This document shows positions 15,069-23,833 of a DNA stretch of 64,000 bases, in pieces. The notes beneath the pieces were generated by a model that did no database searches, had not been told where the DNA came from, and was given only the letters and a program-made list of their open reading frames with translations. The stretch is from Candidatus Thermoflexus tengchongensis (GTDB lineage Bacteria; Chloroflexota; Anaerolineae; Thermoflexales; Thermoflexaceae). Each line of letters opens with the position of its first letter. The first letter of the stretch is position 1. The DNA lies in NCBI GenBank assembly GCA_016842085.1, contig JAEVEX010000044.1, positions 1 through 64,000 of the forward strand, in the 5' to 3' direction. The position numbers were made by a program, and so were the translations under genes.

Positions 15069-15317
15069 GCGGACCCCCGGGCAACGCTCCCCCCAGGTGT
15101 TCATCGGAAGGAGCGCTGGAATCCATCCCACCTCACTTTATGCGGAAGCGGGGGGGAGAGCGGATCAGCCGGAAGGGAGGATTTTCAGAAGGGAGAGCGG
15201 GGGATTTTTTTCACCCTGGTCCTCCCCCCGCATGCAGGAGCCCGGGGAAGGGAGATCGTCCTTCTCATCCCTTGGGGGGAGGGCCCGGCCGGCTCCAGGT
15301 GGGGAGACAGAGGGACT

Positions 15318-15974
15318 TCAATCGGGGGCGATCAAGCCCCGCCGCAGGGCATAGGCCACCAGCTCCGAGCGGCGGTGAAGGCCCAGCTTCTCATAGAGAT
15401 GCTGGCGATGGGTCTTCACAGTGCTCAGGCTGAGGCCCAGGCGCTCGGCGATCTGCCGATTCGTGAGTCCCTGGGCGATCAGGCGGAGGATGGTTTGCTC
15501 CCGGGGTGTCAGGGGGATCTCCTCCAGGAAGGGCTGAGGCTGCCGGTTCAGGTAATCCTGAACCAGGGATGCCGCCAGCTTCGGGGGCAGGTAGACGCCG
15601 CCTTCGCAGACCGCGTGGATTGCGTAGAGCAGCTCATCGCTGTCTGCCCCTTTGAGAACATAACCAGCCGCTCCGGCCCGAAGCGCCTCGAAGAAGAAGG
15701 CTTCCTCCTCATGCATGGTGAGGATCAGCACCCGGATCCCCGGCCATGCCCGAACGATCCGACGGGTGACTTCCAGCCCATTGAGATCCGGCAGGGTGAT
15801 GTCCAGCAACACCAGATCCGGCTGGCGGGCCTCCACCAGAGCCAGCGCCTCCTGGCCGGTCCCCGCCTGCCCAATGACCCGGATGTCCGCTTCATCCTCC
15901 AGCAGAGCGATCAGGCCCTGCCGCACAATGGTGTGATCATCCACAATCAGGAGACGGATCGGTCGTTCCTTCAT
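15318..15974 (-). CDS. NarL/LuxR-family response regulator
   Basis: A 218-residue two-component regulator starting MKERPIRLLIVDDH with AGGAGGT upstream. The receiver has the acidic pair V-D-D-H, phospho-acceptor Asp58 in L-L-D-I-T and the later Lys in Y-V-L-K-G. The C-terminal LuxR helix-turn-helix reads L-T-P-R-E-Q-T-I-L-R and T-N-R-Q-I-A-E-R-L-G-L-S. Its start lies inside the end of the histidine kinase gene (38-base overlap), so they are a cognate pair. The CuA module begins 249 bases downstream and is the nearest plausible target, which is an inference from position. Confidence 0.93.
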   Translation of the reverse strand: MKERPIRLLIVDDHTIVRQGLIALLEDEADIRVIGQAGTGQEALALVEARQPDLVLLDITLPDLNGLEVTRRIVRAWPGIRVLILTMHEEEAFFFEALRAGAAGYVLKGADSDELLYAIHAVCEGGVYLPPKLAASLVQDYLNRQPQPFLEEIPLTPREQTILRLIAQGLTNRQIAERLGLSLSTVKTHRQHLYEKLGLHRRSELVAYALRRGLIAPD

Positions 15975-17874
15975 CGGCGGGCACCTCCTGACGCGCTTCC
16001 ATCGGCCTCGCGGAGGCTGTGAGCCCAACCAGGGACGGCCAGGGGATGCGCACACGGATGGTCGTGCCCTGCCCGGGCTGGCTATTGATCTCCAGCTGGC
16101 CTCCGATAAGGGAGGCACGCTCCCGCATTCCAGCCAGACCCAGGCCCCGTCCTGCGCCTTCCACCGTCACCGCCGTTGGGTCAAACCCCCGGCCGTTGTC
16201 CTGTACCTCCATGATCAGCTCTCCCTCCCTGTGGATCAGGCGAAGCCATACATGGGTGGCCCCACTGTGTCGAGCCACGTTATGCATGGCCTCCTGGGCG
16301 ATGCGGAAGAGGATCAATTCCACCTCGCTGGGCAACCGTTCCGTGATCCCCTCGATTTCCAGGGCGAGGTGGATCCCCAGGGGCTGCAGCAGGGCTTCCG
16401 CCACCCCCCGGAGCGCCGGGATCAGGCCCAGCTGATCCAGCACGCCCGGCCGCAGGGCGCTGATGACCCGCCGCAGATCTTCCATGGCCTGGGCGATCAG
16501 CTCGCGCGTTCGGTGGAGCTGTTCCTGAGCCCATGGGTTGGCCTCGCCCAGAGTTTTCGCCAGGCGATCCAGGCTGAGCTGGACGGCGGTGAGGATCTGC
16601 CCAGCCTCATCGTGCAGCTCCCGGGCCAGTCGGGCGCGCTCCTCCTCCTGCGCGGTCAACAGGCGGCGCAGCAGCTGACGGGTCAGGGCCTCCTGTTGCC
16701 GCAGGGCCTCCGTCCGTTCCGCCACCCGGACCTCCAGGGTTTCGCTCCAGCGGGCCAGCTCCTGGATGTTTTCCAGGAGCCGAAGCCGCATTCGTTCTAG
16801 GGCCTCCGCCATCGCCCCAATCTCTCCCCCTTCGGGAGCCCGAAGCGGGGTGCTCAGATCCCCATTGGCGATCCGCTGGGCTGCCTGGGTTAGCCGATGA
16901 ATCGGACGAACCAGGAGATGCGCGCCCAGAAGGCTGGCCCCCCAGATCCCTCCAAGGGCCAGCAGGCCCAGGAGGGCCAATCCCCAGCGCAGGCGATTGA
17001 TCGGGGCGCTGATCGTATCCAGATCCCCACCGACGGCGACGGCCAGAGGGGCCAGGCGCAAAGGAGCGAAGGCCATGGCGTGGAGATGCCCCGGGGATTC
17101 GTTGGGGAAGCCGGGCTCAACGGGAACGATCCGCACATGGGGCCGGCCCTCTGCGAACGCCTGCCGGTAGAAGCGAGCATGTTCCCCCGGGCTCCCGAAA
17201 GGGATCTGCAGTGTGGAGGCCACCACATTCCCCTGAGGATCGAGGAGCAGCGCGTGGCCGATTCGCCCCAGACGAGCTGAGCGTTGCAGAATTTGCCGAA
17301 CGCGGGCATCCTCCAGGGGCATCCAACCGCCCATGAAGCCCTGCAGCCGTCCATCCGTGCTCTGGACCGGCACGGCCAGGAGGATCACAGGAGCCCCGCT
17401 GGCGGGAAGACGGAAAGGCCGGGAGACGCTCAGCCTCTCTGCCTTCAAGTGCAGGCCGAGCTCAGGGCGCTCGGGGAGCGAAGCGCCAATCGAAAACCCC
17501 GCCGGAGGATAAGCGGCCCGCAGGCGACCTTCCGGATCCAGAAAGACGAGCCCTGCGAATTCAGGGGGTCGCTGCTCATAGGCCCAAGCCAATCGCGCGG
17601 CAAGAAGCGTCTCATCTTCAATCCCCTCCGGAAAGAGCCCATGGGAGAGCTGGCCAAGCTCCTCCCCCGCATGGCGGAGCAGGTCCTCCAGCTCCCCTGC
17701 TGCCATCTCGGCCAGAAGCTGGCGCTCTTCCAGAAGGCGAGCGATGCTTTCCTGGACGGCGCGCTCGCCCAGCGTGGAGAAGACGAAGAAGAGAGCAAGG
17801 AGGCCCAGGCTGAGGCTCAAGGCCAGGCGCGGCCATAATCCAATACGCTGGACGAGCCACTCCCATTTTTTCAT
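15937..17874 (-). CDS. Membrane sensor histidine kinase, HisKA_3 type
   Basis: A 645-residue kinase starting MKKWEWLVQRIG at 17874. One helix at about 15-35 and another near 318-345 enclose a ~280-residue extracytoplasmic sensor of double-Cache type. A HAMP linker (H-R-L-T-Q-A-A-Q-R-I-A-N-G-D) follows, then the dimerisation helix with phospho-acceptor His in L-A-R-E-L-H-D-E-A-G-Q, and the ATPase with N-V-A-R-H-S and D-N-G-R-G-F-D-P. This is the NarX/DegS class. The ATG overlaps the stop of the TusA-rhodanese gene by four bases, and its own 3' end overlaps the regulator. The coupling ties the sensor to sulfur-transfer genes. Confidence 0.93.
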   Translation of the reverse strand: MKKWEWLVQRIGLWPRLALSLSLGLLALFFVFSTLGERAVQESIARLLEERQLLAEMAAGELEDLLRHAGEELGQLSHGLFPEGIEDETLLAARLAWAYEQRPPEFAGLVFLDPEGRLRAAYPPAGFSIGASLPERPELGLHLKAERLSVSRPFRLPASGAPVILLAVPVQSTDGRLQGFMGGWMPLEDARVRQILQRSARLGRIGHALLLDPQGNVVASTLQIPFGSPGEHARFYRQAFAEGRPHVRIVPVEPGFPNESPGHLHAMAFAPLRLAPLAVAVGGDLDTISAPINRLRWGLALLGLLALGGIWGASLLGAHLLVRPIHRLTQAAQRIANGDLSTPLRAPEGGEIGAMAEALERMRLRLLENIQELARWSETLEVRVAERTEALRQQEALTRQLLRRLLTAQEEERARLARELHDEAGQILTAVQLSLDRLAKTLGEANPWAQEQLHRTRELIAQAMEDLRRVISALRPGVLDQLGLIPALRGVAEALLQPLGIHLALEIEGITERLPSEVELILFRIAQEAMHNVARHSGATHVWLRLIHREGELIMEVQDNGRGFDPTAVTVEGAGRGLGLAGMRERASLIGGQLEINSQPGQGTTIRVRIPWPSLVGLTASARPMEARQEVPADEGTTDPSPDCG

Positions 17875-18941
17875 GCTGGGGTTTCCCCTACCACGTAAGG
17901 CAACCCTCGAGAGCGCCAGTCGGACCACGAACCTTTATAGTTTCGAACCCGGGGATAGCCCAGGAGACGCAGGACCCAATAAGTATGGGCGGATCGAGCT
18001 CCGCTTTCACAGTAAACCACAATTTCCTTCTCCGGCCCAATGCCCAGAGCGGCCCATCGGGCCCTCAGAAGATCCGTTCGAAGGAGCCGGGGATAAGGGT
18101 GGAGGTCCAGGGACTCCTCCCACGGGAAGTGCAGAGCGCCAGGAAGATGCCCCTGGATATATTCGGAGCGGGTTCGCACATCCAGGAGGAGGAGATCCGG
18201 GCGGGAGGCGTTCTGCAGGATCCAGTCGGCCGTGGCCAGCCGCGAGGGATCCGGCTGTGCTTGATAACGAGCTGGAGGCAGCAAACGACCCTCCCGCTCC
18301 ACAGGCCCCCCGAGGGTCAGCCAGGCCTGCCATCCTCCTTCCAGGATTGCGACAGAGGCCTGCCCCAGATACTCCAGGAGCCAGGCGGCTAATCCCGCCG
18401 CTGGACCGAAATCGCTGTCCACAATCACCACCGCATCCTCCCGCCGGAGCCCCAAAGCCCCCAGCCGGGTTTCCAGCAGGGAGAGAGATGGTAAGGGCTC
18501 GGGACCCGGCCCGGCAGGTGCAAGAAGGGCCTCCAGATCCAGGCGAATCGCCCCAGGAACGTGTCCGAAAGGATAACCGGAGGCGGCTTCCGGCAATACC
18601 GGACGCACATCCAGGATGCGAAGCATGGGGTCCTTCAGCCGCTGGAGCAACTGCTCCGCGGAGATCAGCCGGGGTGAGGGAGAAGAGGTCTCTCGCGTTC
18701 CCTCCCCCGGCGAGGGGGTTATGGCCTCTTCCCGATAGATCAAGATCCGCCATTCCCCAGGCCTCACCGGTTCGATCCGCCATGCGAAGCCGAGCCGGGC
18801 CGCTTGCGTGGGGATGGTCTCCAGGGCGGGAGGATGATCCGTGTAAACCTCCAGCACCTCGCCAGGAGGGAGGCGTCGCAAGACTTCCACCGTTTTCAAC
18901 ATCGGATAGGGGCAGATCTCCCCTCGGACATCCAGGATCAT
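17871..18941 (-). CDS. TusA-rhodanese-rhodanese fusion sulfurtransferase
   Basis: A 356-residue three-domain protein. Residues 1-70 are a TusA/SirA domain with the sulfur-carrying Cys10 in G-E-I-C-P-Y-P-M. Two rhodanese domains follow. In the first, the active-site position reads V-D-S-D-F-G-P with Asp in place of Cys, so it is probably inactive. The second has Cys311 in Y-C-E-S-G-A-R-S, an intact loop. Single-chain tandem rhodaneses usually keep the active cysteine only in the second domain, as here. It should pass persulfide sulfur from rhodanese to TusA. It lies downstream of a YeeE-type transporter and is coupled by ATGA to the histidine kinase. Confidence 0.88.
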   Translation of the reverse strand: MILDVRGEICPYPMLKTVEVLRRLPPGEVLEVYTDHPPALETIPTQAARLGFAWRIEPVRPGEWRILIYREEAITPSPGEGTRETSSPSPRLISAEQLLQRLKDPMLRILDVRPVLPEAASGYPFGHVPGAIRLDLEALLAPAGPGPEPLPSLSLLETRLGALGLRREDAVVIVDSDFGPAAGLAAWLLEYLGQASVAILEGGWQAWLTLGGPVEREGRLLPPARYQAQPDPSRLATADWILQNASRPDLLLLDVRTRSEYIQGHLPGALHFPWEESLDLHPYPRLLRTDLLRARWAALGIGPEKEIVVYCESGARSAHTYWVLRLLGYPRVRNYKGSWSDWRSRGLPYVVGETPA

Positions 18942-19148
18942 CGGACCTCCCAATCCGGAAGGATTACGCCATTGCCTTCCCCCAAAGGCATCCGTGGCAC
19001 CTTCGGCCTGATGCTTTGCCTATTGAGGATCTGAGGTTTTGGGATGCTGAGCGGGGGCCTTGGACCCCCGCCCAGCCCTCGAAACATCATGGGGCGGGGT
19101 GATCCGACCCTTTCGGCAAGGGCCTGATCAGCCCGCGCTCTGCATGCC

Positions 19149-19173
19149 CCCCACACCGCCTGGCGGCGTGGGG
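19149..19173 (-). other. Strong hairpin between the YeeE and TusA-fusion genes
   Basis: On the minus strand CCCCACGCCGCC pairs with GGCGGTGTGGGG (one G-T wobble) around a single A. No U run follows, so it is more likely an mRNA stability or processing element than a full terminator. Confidence 0.5.
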
Positions 19174-19189
19174 AGGGACAAGCAGGCAC

Positions 19190-20398
19190 TCAAATCAGCC
19201 GCCGCACTATCCAGGCGCCTATCCATGAGCCACCTGCCAGGCCGACGGCGAAGAGCCAGCCGCTGACCGCCAGAGAGGGGATGGCAGAGAAGAACCCCCC
19301 GATGTTGCATCCCATTGCGATGCGGGCGCCGTAGCCCAGCAGGAAGCCGCCAACCAGGGCCTGAAGATAACGGCCCGGACGGGCGGTGCGGATCTTGAAT
19401 TCATCGGCCAGCACGGCGGCCAGGAAGGCCCCTGCGATCAGGCCCACATTGAGCAGCGTCCCCGGGCTTGCCCATGGGATATGCTGAAGCAATCCGAACC
19501 CTGGGGCCTTCTCGGCATAGTAAAGCAGGCGATCCGCTGGGTAGCCCAGGAGATAGGCAATCCAGCCAGCCCAGCGGGAGATCTCTGTGGTGATCCCCCA
19601 TGGTTTGTCCCAGAGGAACAGGTAGACATTCAGGACCCCCAGGGTGATGCCGGTGGGGATTGGAGCCCATGGGTGGCGGAAAAGGCGTTCCCAGGCCCGC
19701 TGGAGATGTTCCGCCAAGGATCGCGCAGGGGCCAGGGTGGGGGCTGGCCGGACAACGACACCGCCGCGGGTTTCCCAGGCCAGCACCGCCAGATAGAAAA
19801 GGGCCAGCCCGAACAGGTTGATCAGCACCGCGCCGCCCCACCCCAGCGCCTGAGGCAACCAGAGCCGGGGGGCGGGCGCGATCACCACCTGCCACCACCA
19901 TGGCCACTGGAGGGCCACAGTGAACATCCCGATCATCGCTCCGATCAGTGTGAACAACGAAGCAACGTAACCCTCACCGATTCGATAGAGCATCCCGGAG
20001 GCGCAGCCGCCGCCCAACACCATCCCGATGCCGAAGAGCAGACCCCCGAGAAAGGTGGCCAGGCTGACCGGCGTCACGTTTCCAATGGGCCGGCTGAGAT
20101 CTGGAACCGTTCGATATGCCAGCAGAGCGAAGCCGATGGTGGCAACCGCCATGCCAGCAATGATCCCTTTCACCACCCGGCCATCCCGCAAGAGGTAAAG
20201 ATCCCGAAACGCGGAGGCGAAGCAAAAGCGACCTCGCTGCACGGCGACTCCCAGGCTGAGCCCAAACAGCCAGAAGACCGCGAGGCGGGGAGCCCATAAC
20301 GCGTAGAGTCCGGCGATCCCCAGGACCACCGCCAGGCTGAGCGCCTTCCACAGCCACTGGGGCGCTACTGCAGGAAGAGCCGGAGACAGGGTGCGCAT
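19190..20398 (-). CDS. YeeE/YedE (TsuA)-family sulfur transporter
   Basis: A 402-residue membrane protein with about ten helices arranged as two related halves. Conserved cysteine motifs of the thiosulfate-transporter family are present: R-G-R-F-C-F-A-S-A in the first half, L-G-G-G-C-A-S-G-M soon after, and M-G-C-N-I-G-G-F-F near the C-terminus. In this family cysteines relay thiosulfate through a narrow pore. GGAAGGAGGG precedes the ATG. The gene is followed on the same strand by the TusA fusion, the usual partner of YeeE, so thiosulfate uptake linked to intracellular sulfur transfer is likely. The substrate could also be another small sulfur compound. Confidence 0.9.
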   Translation of the reverse strand: MRTLSPALPAVAPQWLWKALSLAVVLGIAGLYALWAPRLAVFWLFGLSLGVAVQRGRFCFASAFRDLYLLRDGRVVKGIIAGMAVATIGFALLAYRTVPDLSRPIGNVTPVSLATFLGGLLFGIGMVLGGGCASGMLYRIGEGYVASLFTLIGAMIGMFTVALQWPWWWQVVIAPAPRLWLPQALGWGGAVLINLFGLALFYLAVLAWETRGGVVVRPAPTLAPARSLAEHLQRAWERLFRHPWAPIPTGITLGVLNVYLFLWDKPWGITTEISRWAGWIAYLLGYPADRLLYYAEKAPGFGLLQHIPWASPGTLLNVGLIAGAFLAAVLADEFKIRTARPGRYLQALVGGFLLGYGARIAMGCNIGGFFSAIPSLAVSGWLFAVGLAGGSWIGAWIVRRLI

Positions 20399-21093
20399 GG
20401 AGCCCTCCTTCCGACGAAAAGCCCAGGAACACCAAGCTGGCCCAATCTTCCTGTCTGGGATTGCGCCGTCGACCCTCCTTCAAGCCGGAGTTCATGGGCC
20501 GGCTCGTCCACCTCTGACGAGGGCCGATTGCGTAAGTCCCACCTGTATCTCGGATCAGGAAACAAGGAAGGGTGGGGGATGAGCAAGGGGAGCGGGGATG
20601 GGGATCGTCGGGGCCGTTCAGCGGGGCGCCAGGCCGAAGCGGGCGGCGATCTCCCATCCCCGCCTCGGACAGATACAGGCGCGGGCCATCAGGGGCAGCC
20701 TTTCCGCCTGCATGCGCCGATCCTGCGGGCTTCGCAGGGCGCCCCATCGGCGTGCGCTAAGGGAAAGGGGAAGCTGATGCGACATAGGCCTTGGCCAGAG
20801 TCAGGTTCACAAAATATTATACTGCAACCTGCTGCTGCCCTGTCCGCTCATTATTGAGGTTTTCAGGCGCTGGGCTGGCGCCTTCGGCCTCTGCCCATGA
20901 TCCGAAAGGCATTCTGCCCGCGTGGAGGAGTTTCTTCCCCTATCCATCGCCGGGCGGGGCGCCATCGACCCCTTAAAGAGCCCAGGGGGAGGCTTGGCGG
21001 CAGCGACGTTCAGCACCGCCACCAGACCTCCCCCCGGGTACGGTCCCCAAGCGGGGGATCCATGCTACATGCTACATGCTACATGCTACGATT
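20399..21093. other. Gene-free interval of 695 bases
   Basis: No frame here has a credible start plus family match. A TATAAT on the minus strand at 20816-20821 with a weak CGGACA box upstream could be a distant promoter for the transporter at 20398, giving a ~400-base leader. GC-rich dyads around 20615-20760 might fold, but no known riboswitch pattern was recognised. The four heptamer repeats at 21062-21089 end the interval. Confidence 0.5.
21062..21089. repeat. Four tandem ATGCTAC heptamers
   Basis: Exact 7-base units at 21062, 21069, 21076 and 21083, four bases past the 3' end of the oxidase subunit III gene. Being outside coding sequence, they cannot shift a frame. Confidence 0.9.
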
Positions 21094-21660
21094 TCAACGG
21101 ACGAGGTAGAGCGCGGGATAGAAGAAAACCCAGACGATGTCCACGAAGTGCCAGTATTTCACCGCCCCTTCCACACCCCACATGCGTCCGGGACCGAAAG
21201 CCCCCCGTCGGCCCAGCCGGTAAATCAGGGAGAGGATCACCACCCCGCTGAACACATGGGCCGCATGCATGCCCGTCATGGTGAAGAAAACGGTGCCGTA
21301 TCCAGAGGAGGGAGGGGCGAAATGCATCGCCTCCGGCCATTCCACGGCCACCACCCCGATCAGGAACAGGATCCCCAGGATGATGGTGGCCAGAAGGTTC
21401 CGGAGGAAGGTGGAGGTCTTGCCGTGGGCGATGGCGATCTCCGCCCGATTGGCAGTGAAGCTGCTGGTGAGCAGGATCAGCGTGATGGCCAGCCCCAGCG
21501 CCTGGTTCAGCTCCGCGGGCCGATAAGTCCCCTGGAGGATGAAGCGGGCGCTCAGGAGGGTTGCGAAGATCATGCTCTCAGAGAGCAGGAACAGCCACAG
21601 CCCGAAGCGAGGGACACGCAGCGGCACGGCGATCGCATGGCCTTCCCGGAGAGCACTCAT
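21094..21660 (-). CDS. ctaE: Cytochrome c oxidase subunit III
   Basis: A 188-residue integral membrane protein of the five-helix short type. It shows the subunit III marks: W-L-F-L-L-S-E-S-M-I-F-A near the start, T-G-M-H-A-A-H-V in the middle and K-Y-W-H-F-V-D-I-V-W at the C-terminus. The first two helices of seven-helix forms are absent, as is usual in prokaryotic A-type oxidases. Its ATG overlaps the subunit IV stop (21657-21660, ATGA). It is last in the operon subunit II, I, IV, III. Subunit III stabilises the oxidase and binds lipid. Confidence 0.92.
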   Translation of the reverse strand: MSALREGHAIAVPLRVPRFGLWLFLLSESMIFATLLSARFILQGTYRPAELNQALGLAITLILLTSSFTANRAEIAIAHGKTSTFLRNLLATIILGILFLIGVVAVEWPEAMHFAPPSSGYGTVFFTMTGMHAAHVFSGVVILSLIYRLGRRGAFGPGRMWGVEGAVKYWHFVDIVWVFFYPALYLVR

Positions 21661-21854
21661 TCTTCCTCCTCCCAGAGCTGATGGAGGTGCATATAGAACC
21701 AGAGGATCAGGCCGGCTTTCGCCACGCCCAGAACCGCGAGAGCGGGGAGGGGGCGAGGCAGGGCATTAGCGGCCGCGATCTCCATGGCGGTGAGCCCAAG
21801 CAATCCCCCGAACACCCACATCCCTATCCGGAAAGGTGAAGGCATTCCACCCAT
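21657..21854 (-). CDS. ctaF: Cytochrome c oxidase subunit IV (CtaF-like)
   Basis: A 65-residue protein starting MGGMPSPFRIG with GGGAGG upstream at 21854. Two hydrophobic helices (about 7-22 and 32-52) are followed by W-F-Y-M-H-L, the W-x-x-M-H-L motif found in small fourth subunits of bacterial oxidases. An ATG at 21845 is a slightly shorter option. The 137 bases between subunit I and this gene contain no other gene. It overlaps subunit III by four bases. Confidence 0.85.
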   Translation of the reverse strand: MGGMPSPFRIGMWVFGGLLGLTAMEIAAANALPRPLPALAVLGVAKAGLILWFYMHLHQLWEEEE

Positions 21855-21991
21855 CCTCTCCCTCCCTCGATGTTTCACCGCAAACGATATGGCCTCCCCC
21901 TCCCAAGGGCCCGTAGAACCCCAGGAGGGAATCCAGAAGGTCGCCTCTCCAAACCTCCCGGGCTTCATCGGGAAGGAGATTCCCTCTCTCC

Positions 21992-23809
21992 CTATTCTCC
22001 TTCTCCGCCTGCCACAGCGATCCAGGCGTATGGGGAGCCCGGGACGCCATAGCCATAAGGATCCCCAATCACCCGCGGCAGGATCGGGAAGTTCTCCACC
22101 GGAGGCGGCGAGGTCGTCTGCCACTCCAGGGTACGGGCCCGCCAGGGGTTATCCGCCGCCTGAGGGCCCCGCGCCCAGGCATAGGCGAGGTGGGCGATCA
22201 GAAAGACAAAGCTGGCCCCCAGCACGAAGGCGCTCATGGAAACCAGCATGTTCCCGCCGGCCAGATAGGAGGGGTAATCCGCGACGCGGCGATTCATCCC
22301 ATACAGGCCGAGGCCGAACATCGGCAGGAAGGTGGCCTGGAAGGCCAGGAAGAACCACAGGGCGTGGATCCGGCCCAGGCGCTCGTTATACATCCGCCCG
22401 CTGATCTTAGGGAACCAGTAGTAAAGGCCAGCAACCAGCGCGAAGATCATCCCGCCCAGAATCGTGTAATGGAAGTGACCCACCACGAAGTAGGTATCCT
22501 GAAGGTGAAGATCGGTGGGAACATCCGCCAGGAAGATGCCGGTTACCCCTCCGATGAGGAAGTTGGCGAGGAACGCCAGGGCCACCAGCATGGGGGTTCG
22601 CAGCCACAGGCGGCCCTGCCACAGGGTTCCCAGGGCCGAGAGGAAGATCAGGCCGGTGGGCACGGAGATCAATTCAGTGGTAGCCATAAAAGGAGCATGG
22701 AGCCATGAGGGCATGCCACTGGTGAACATGTGGTGGGCCCAGACCAGGAAGCTGAGTCCCACGATCCCGAAAAACCCGCCCACGGCCCAGCGATAAGCGA
22801 ACAGGGGCTTGCGGGCGAAGTGGGGCAGGATCTCCAGGATGACCCCGAAGGCGGGAATGATCATAATGTAGACAGCCGGGTGGGAGTAGAACCAGAACAC
22901 GTGCTGATACAGCAAGGGGTCGCCTCCCCGGGCTGGGTCGAAAAAGCCCGTTCCCAGGATCCGATCGAGGAGGACCATCAGCAGGGCCACGGCCACGAAC
23001 TGGGTGGCGATCAGGCTCAGGATGGAGGTGGCGAAGATCGACCAAACGAAAATCGGAAGCCGACTCCAGGTCATGCCCGGTGCCCGCAGGAAGGCGATGG
23101 TGGTGAGAAAGTTGAGCCCGCCCAGGATCGAGGAGAGACCTACGGTGATGAACGCCAGGTTGAAGAGCACCTGGCCGCTGGCGTTGGCCTCACTGAGGGG
23201 CGGATAAGCGGTCCAGCCACTGTCGAACCCACCCAGCCAGGGTGTACTGAGCAGGGCCAGGGCGGCCGGCGGCACCAGCCAGTAGCTCAGGGCGTTGAGG
23301 CGGGGGAAGGCCATATCCCGGGCCCCGATCATCAGGGGCACCAGGTAGTTCCCCAACCCCCCGACGATCGTAGCCACGGCCACCGCAATCATCATGATCC
23401 CATGCAAGCTCATCACCGTGTTATATTGATTGCGGCTGAACAGCTGGAGGCCGGGTCGCATCAGCTCGAGCCGCATCAGCATGGCCAGCAGCCCCGCGAC
23501 CAGCATCAACCCCAGGAAGGTCACCAGATACTGAACGCCGATCACTTTATGATCTGTGGTGAAGCGAAAATAACGCACCCAGCTCCGGTCCTCCTCCTGG
23601 TGAACCGGCCATCCCAGCCACTCCCGTACCCAGACTTCCCACATCCCCACGCCCAGCAACCAGCCGATCAGGCCCAGGCCATACCCGACCGCCAAAGCGG
23701 GCTCCGCCGTTAACCCCTGTCCGCGGAGGGCCGCTATCATACCGGCTCCAATCAGATAGCCGAGCCCGCCCCCCAGCAATCCCCGTCCAATGGGAAAGAA
23801 CGCCCGCAT
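21992..23809 (-). CDS. ctaD: Haem-copper oxidase subunit I, A2 type
   Basis: A 605-residue catalytic subunit with the six metal-binding histidines: low-spin haem ligands in S-L-H-G-I-M-M and H-F-H-Y, CuB/cross-linked His-Tyr in S-H-P-A-V-Y, the pair W-A-H-H-M-F-T, and haem a3 ligand in V-V-G-H-F-H. In place of the D-channel glutamate (G-H-P-E-V-Y) it reads F-Y-S-H-P-A-V-Y, the YS motif that defines A2-type enzymes such as the Thermus and Rhodothermus caa3 oxidases. The K-channel segment A-T-T-E-L-I-S is present. AGGAGG precedes the ATG. It begins with extra N-terminal helices before the core D-H-K-V-I-G motif. It should reduce oxygen to water and pump protons. Confidence 0.95.
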   Translation of the reverse strand: MRAFFPIGRGLLGGGLGYLIGAGMIAALRGQGLTAEPALAVGYGLGLIGWLLGVGMWEVWVREWLGWPVHQEEDRSWVRYFRFTTDHKVIGVQYLVTFLGLMLVAGLLAMLMRLELMRPGLQLFSRNQYNTVMSLHGIMMIAVAVATIVGGLGNYLVPLMIGARDMAFPRLNALSYWLVPPAALALLSTPWLGGFDSGWTAYPPLSEANASGQVLFNLAFITVGLSSILGGLNFLTTIAFLRAPGMTWSRLPIFVWSIFATSILSLIATQFVAVALLMVLLDRILGTGFFDPARGGDPLLYQHVFWFYSHPAVYIMIIPAFGVILEILPHFARKPLFAYRWAVGGFFGIVGLSFLVWAHHMFTSGMPSWLHAPFMATTELISVPTGLIFLSALGTLWQGRLWLRTPMLVALAFLANFLIGGVTGIFLADVPTDLHLQDTYFVVGHFHYTILGGMIFALVAGLYYWFPKISGRMYNERLGRIHALWFFLAFQATFLPMFGLGLYGMNRRVADYPSYLAGGNMLVSMSAFVLGASFVFLIAHLAYAWARGPQAADNPWRARTLEWQTTSPPPVENFPILPRVIGDPYGYGVPGSPYAWIAVAGGEGE

Positions 23810-23833
23810 GGGGACCTCCTGCCGACATGCCGT

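Noticed and set aside
20816-20821. TATAAT as a firm promoter for the YeeE gene
   Set aside because: The -35 match is poor and the gene starts over 400 bases away, so it is only mentioned as a possibility.
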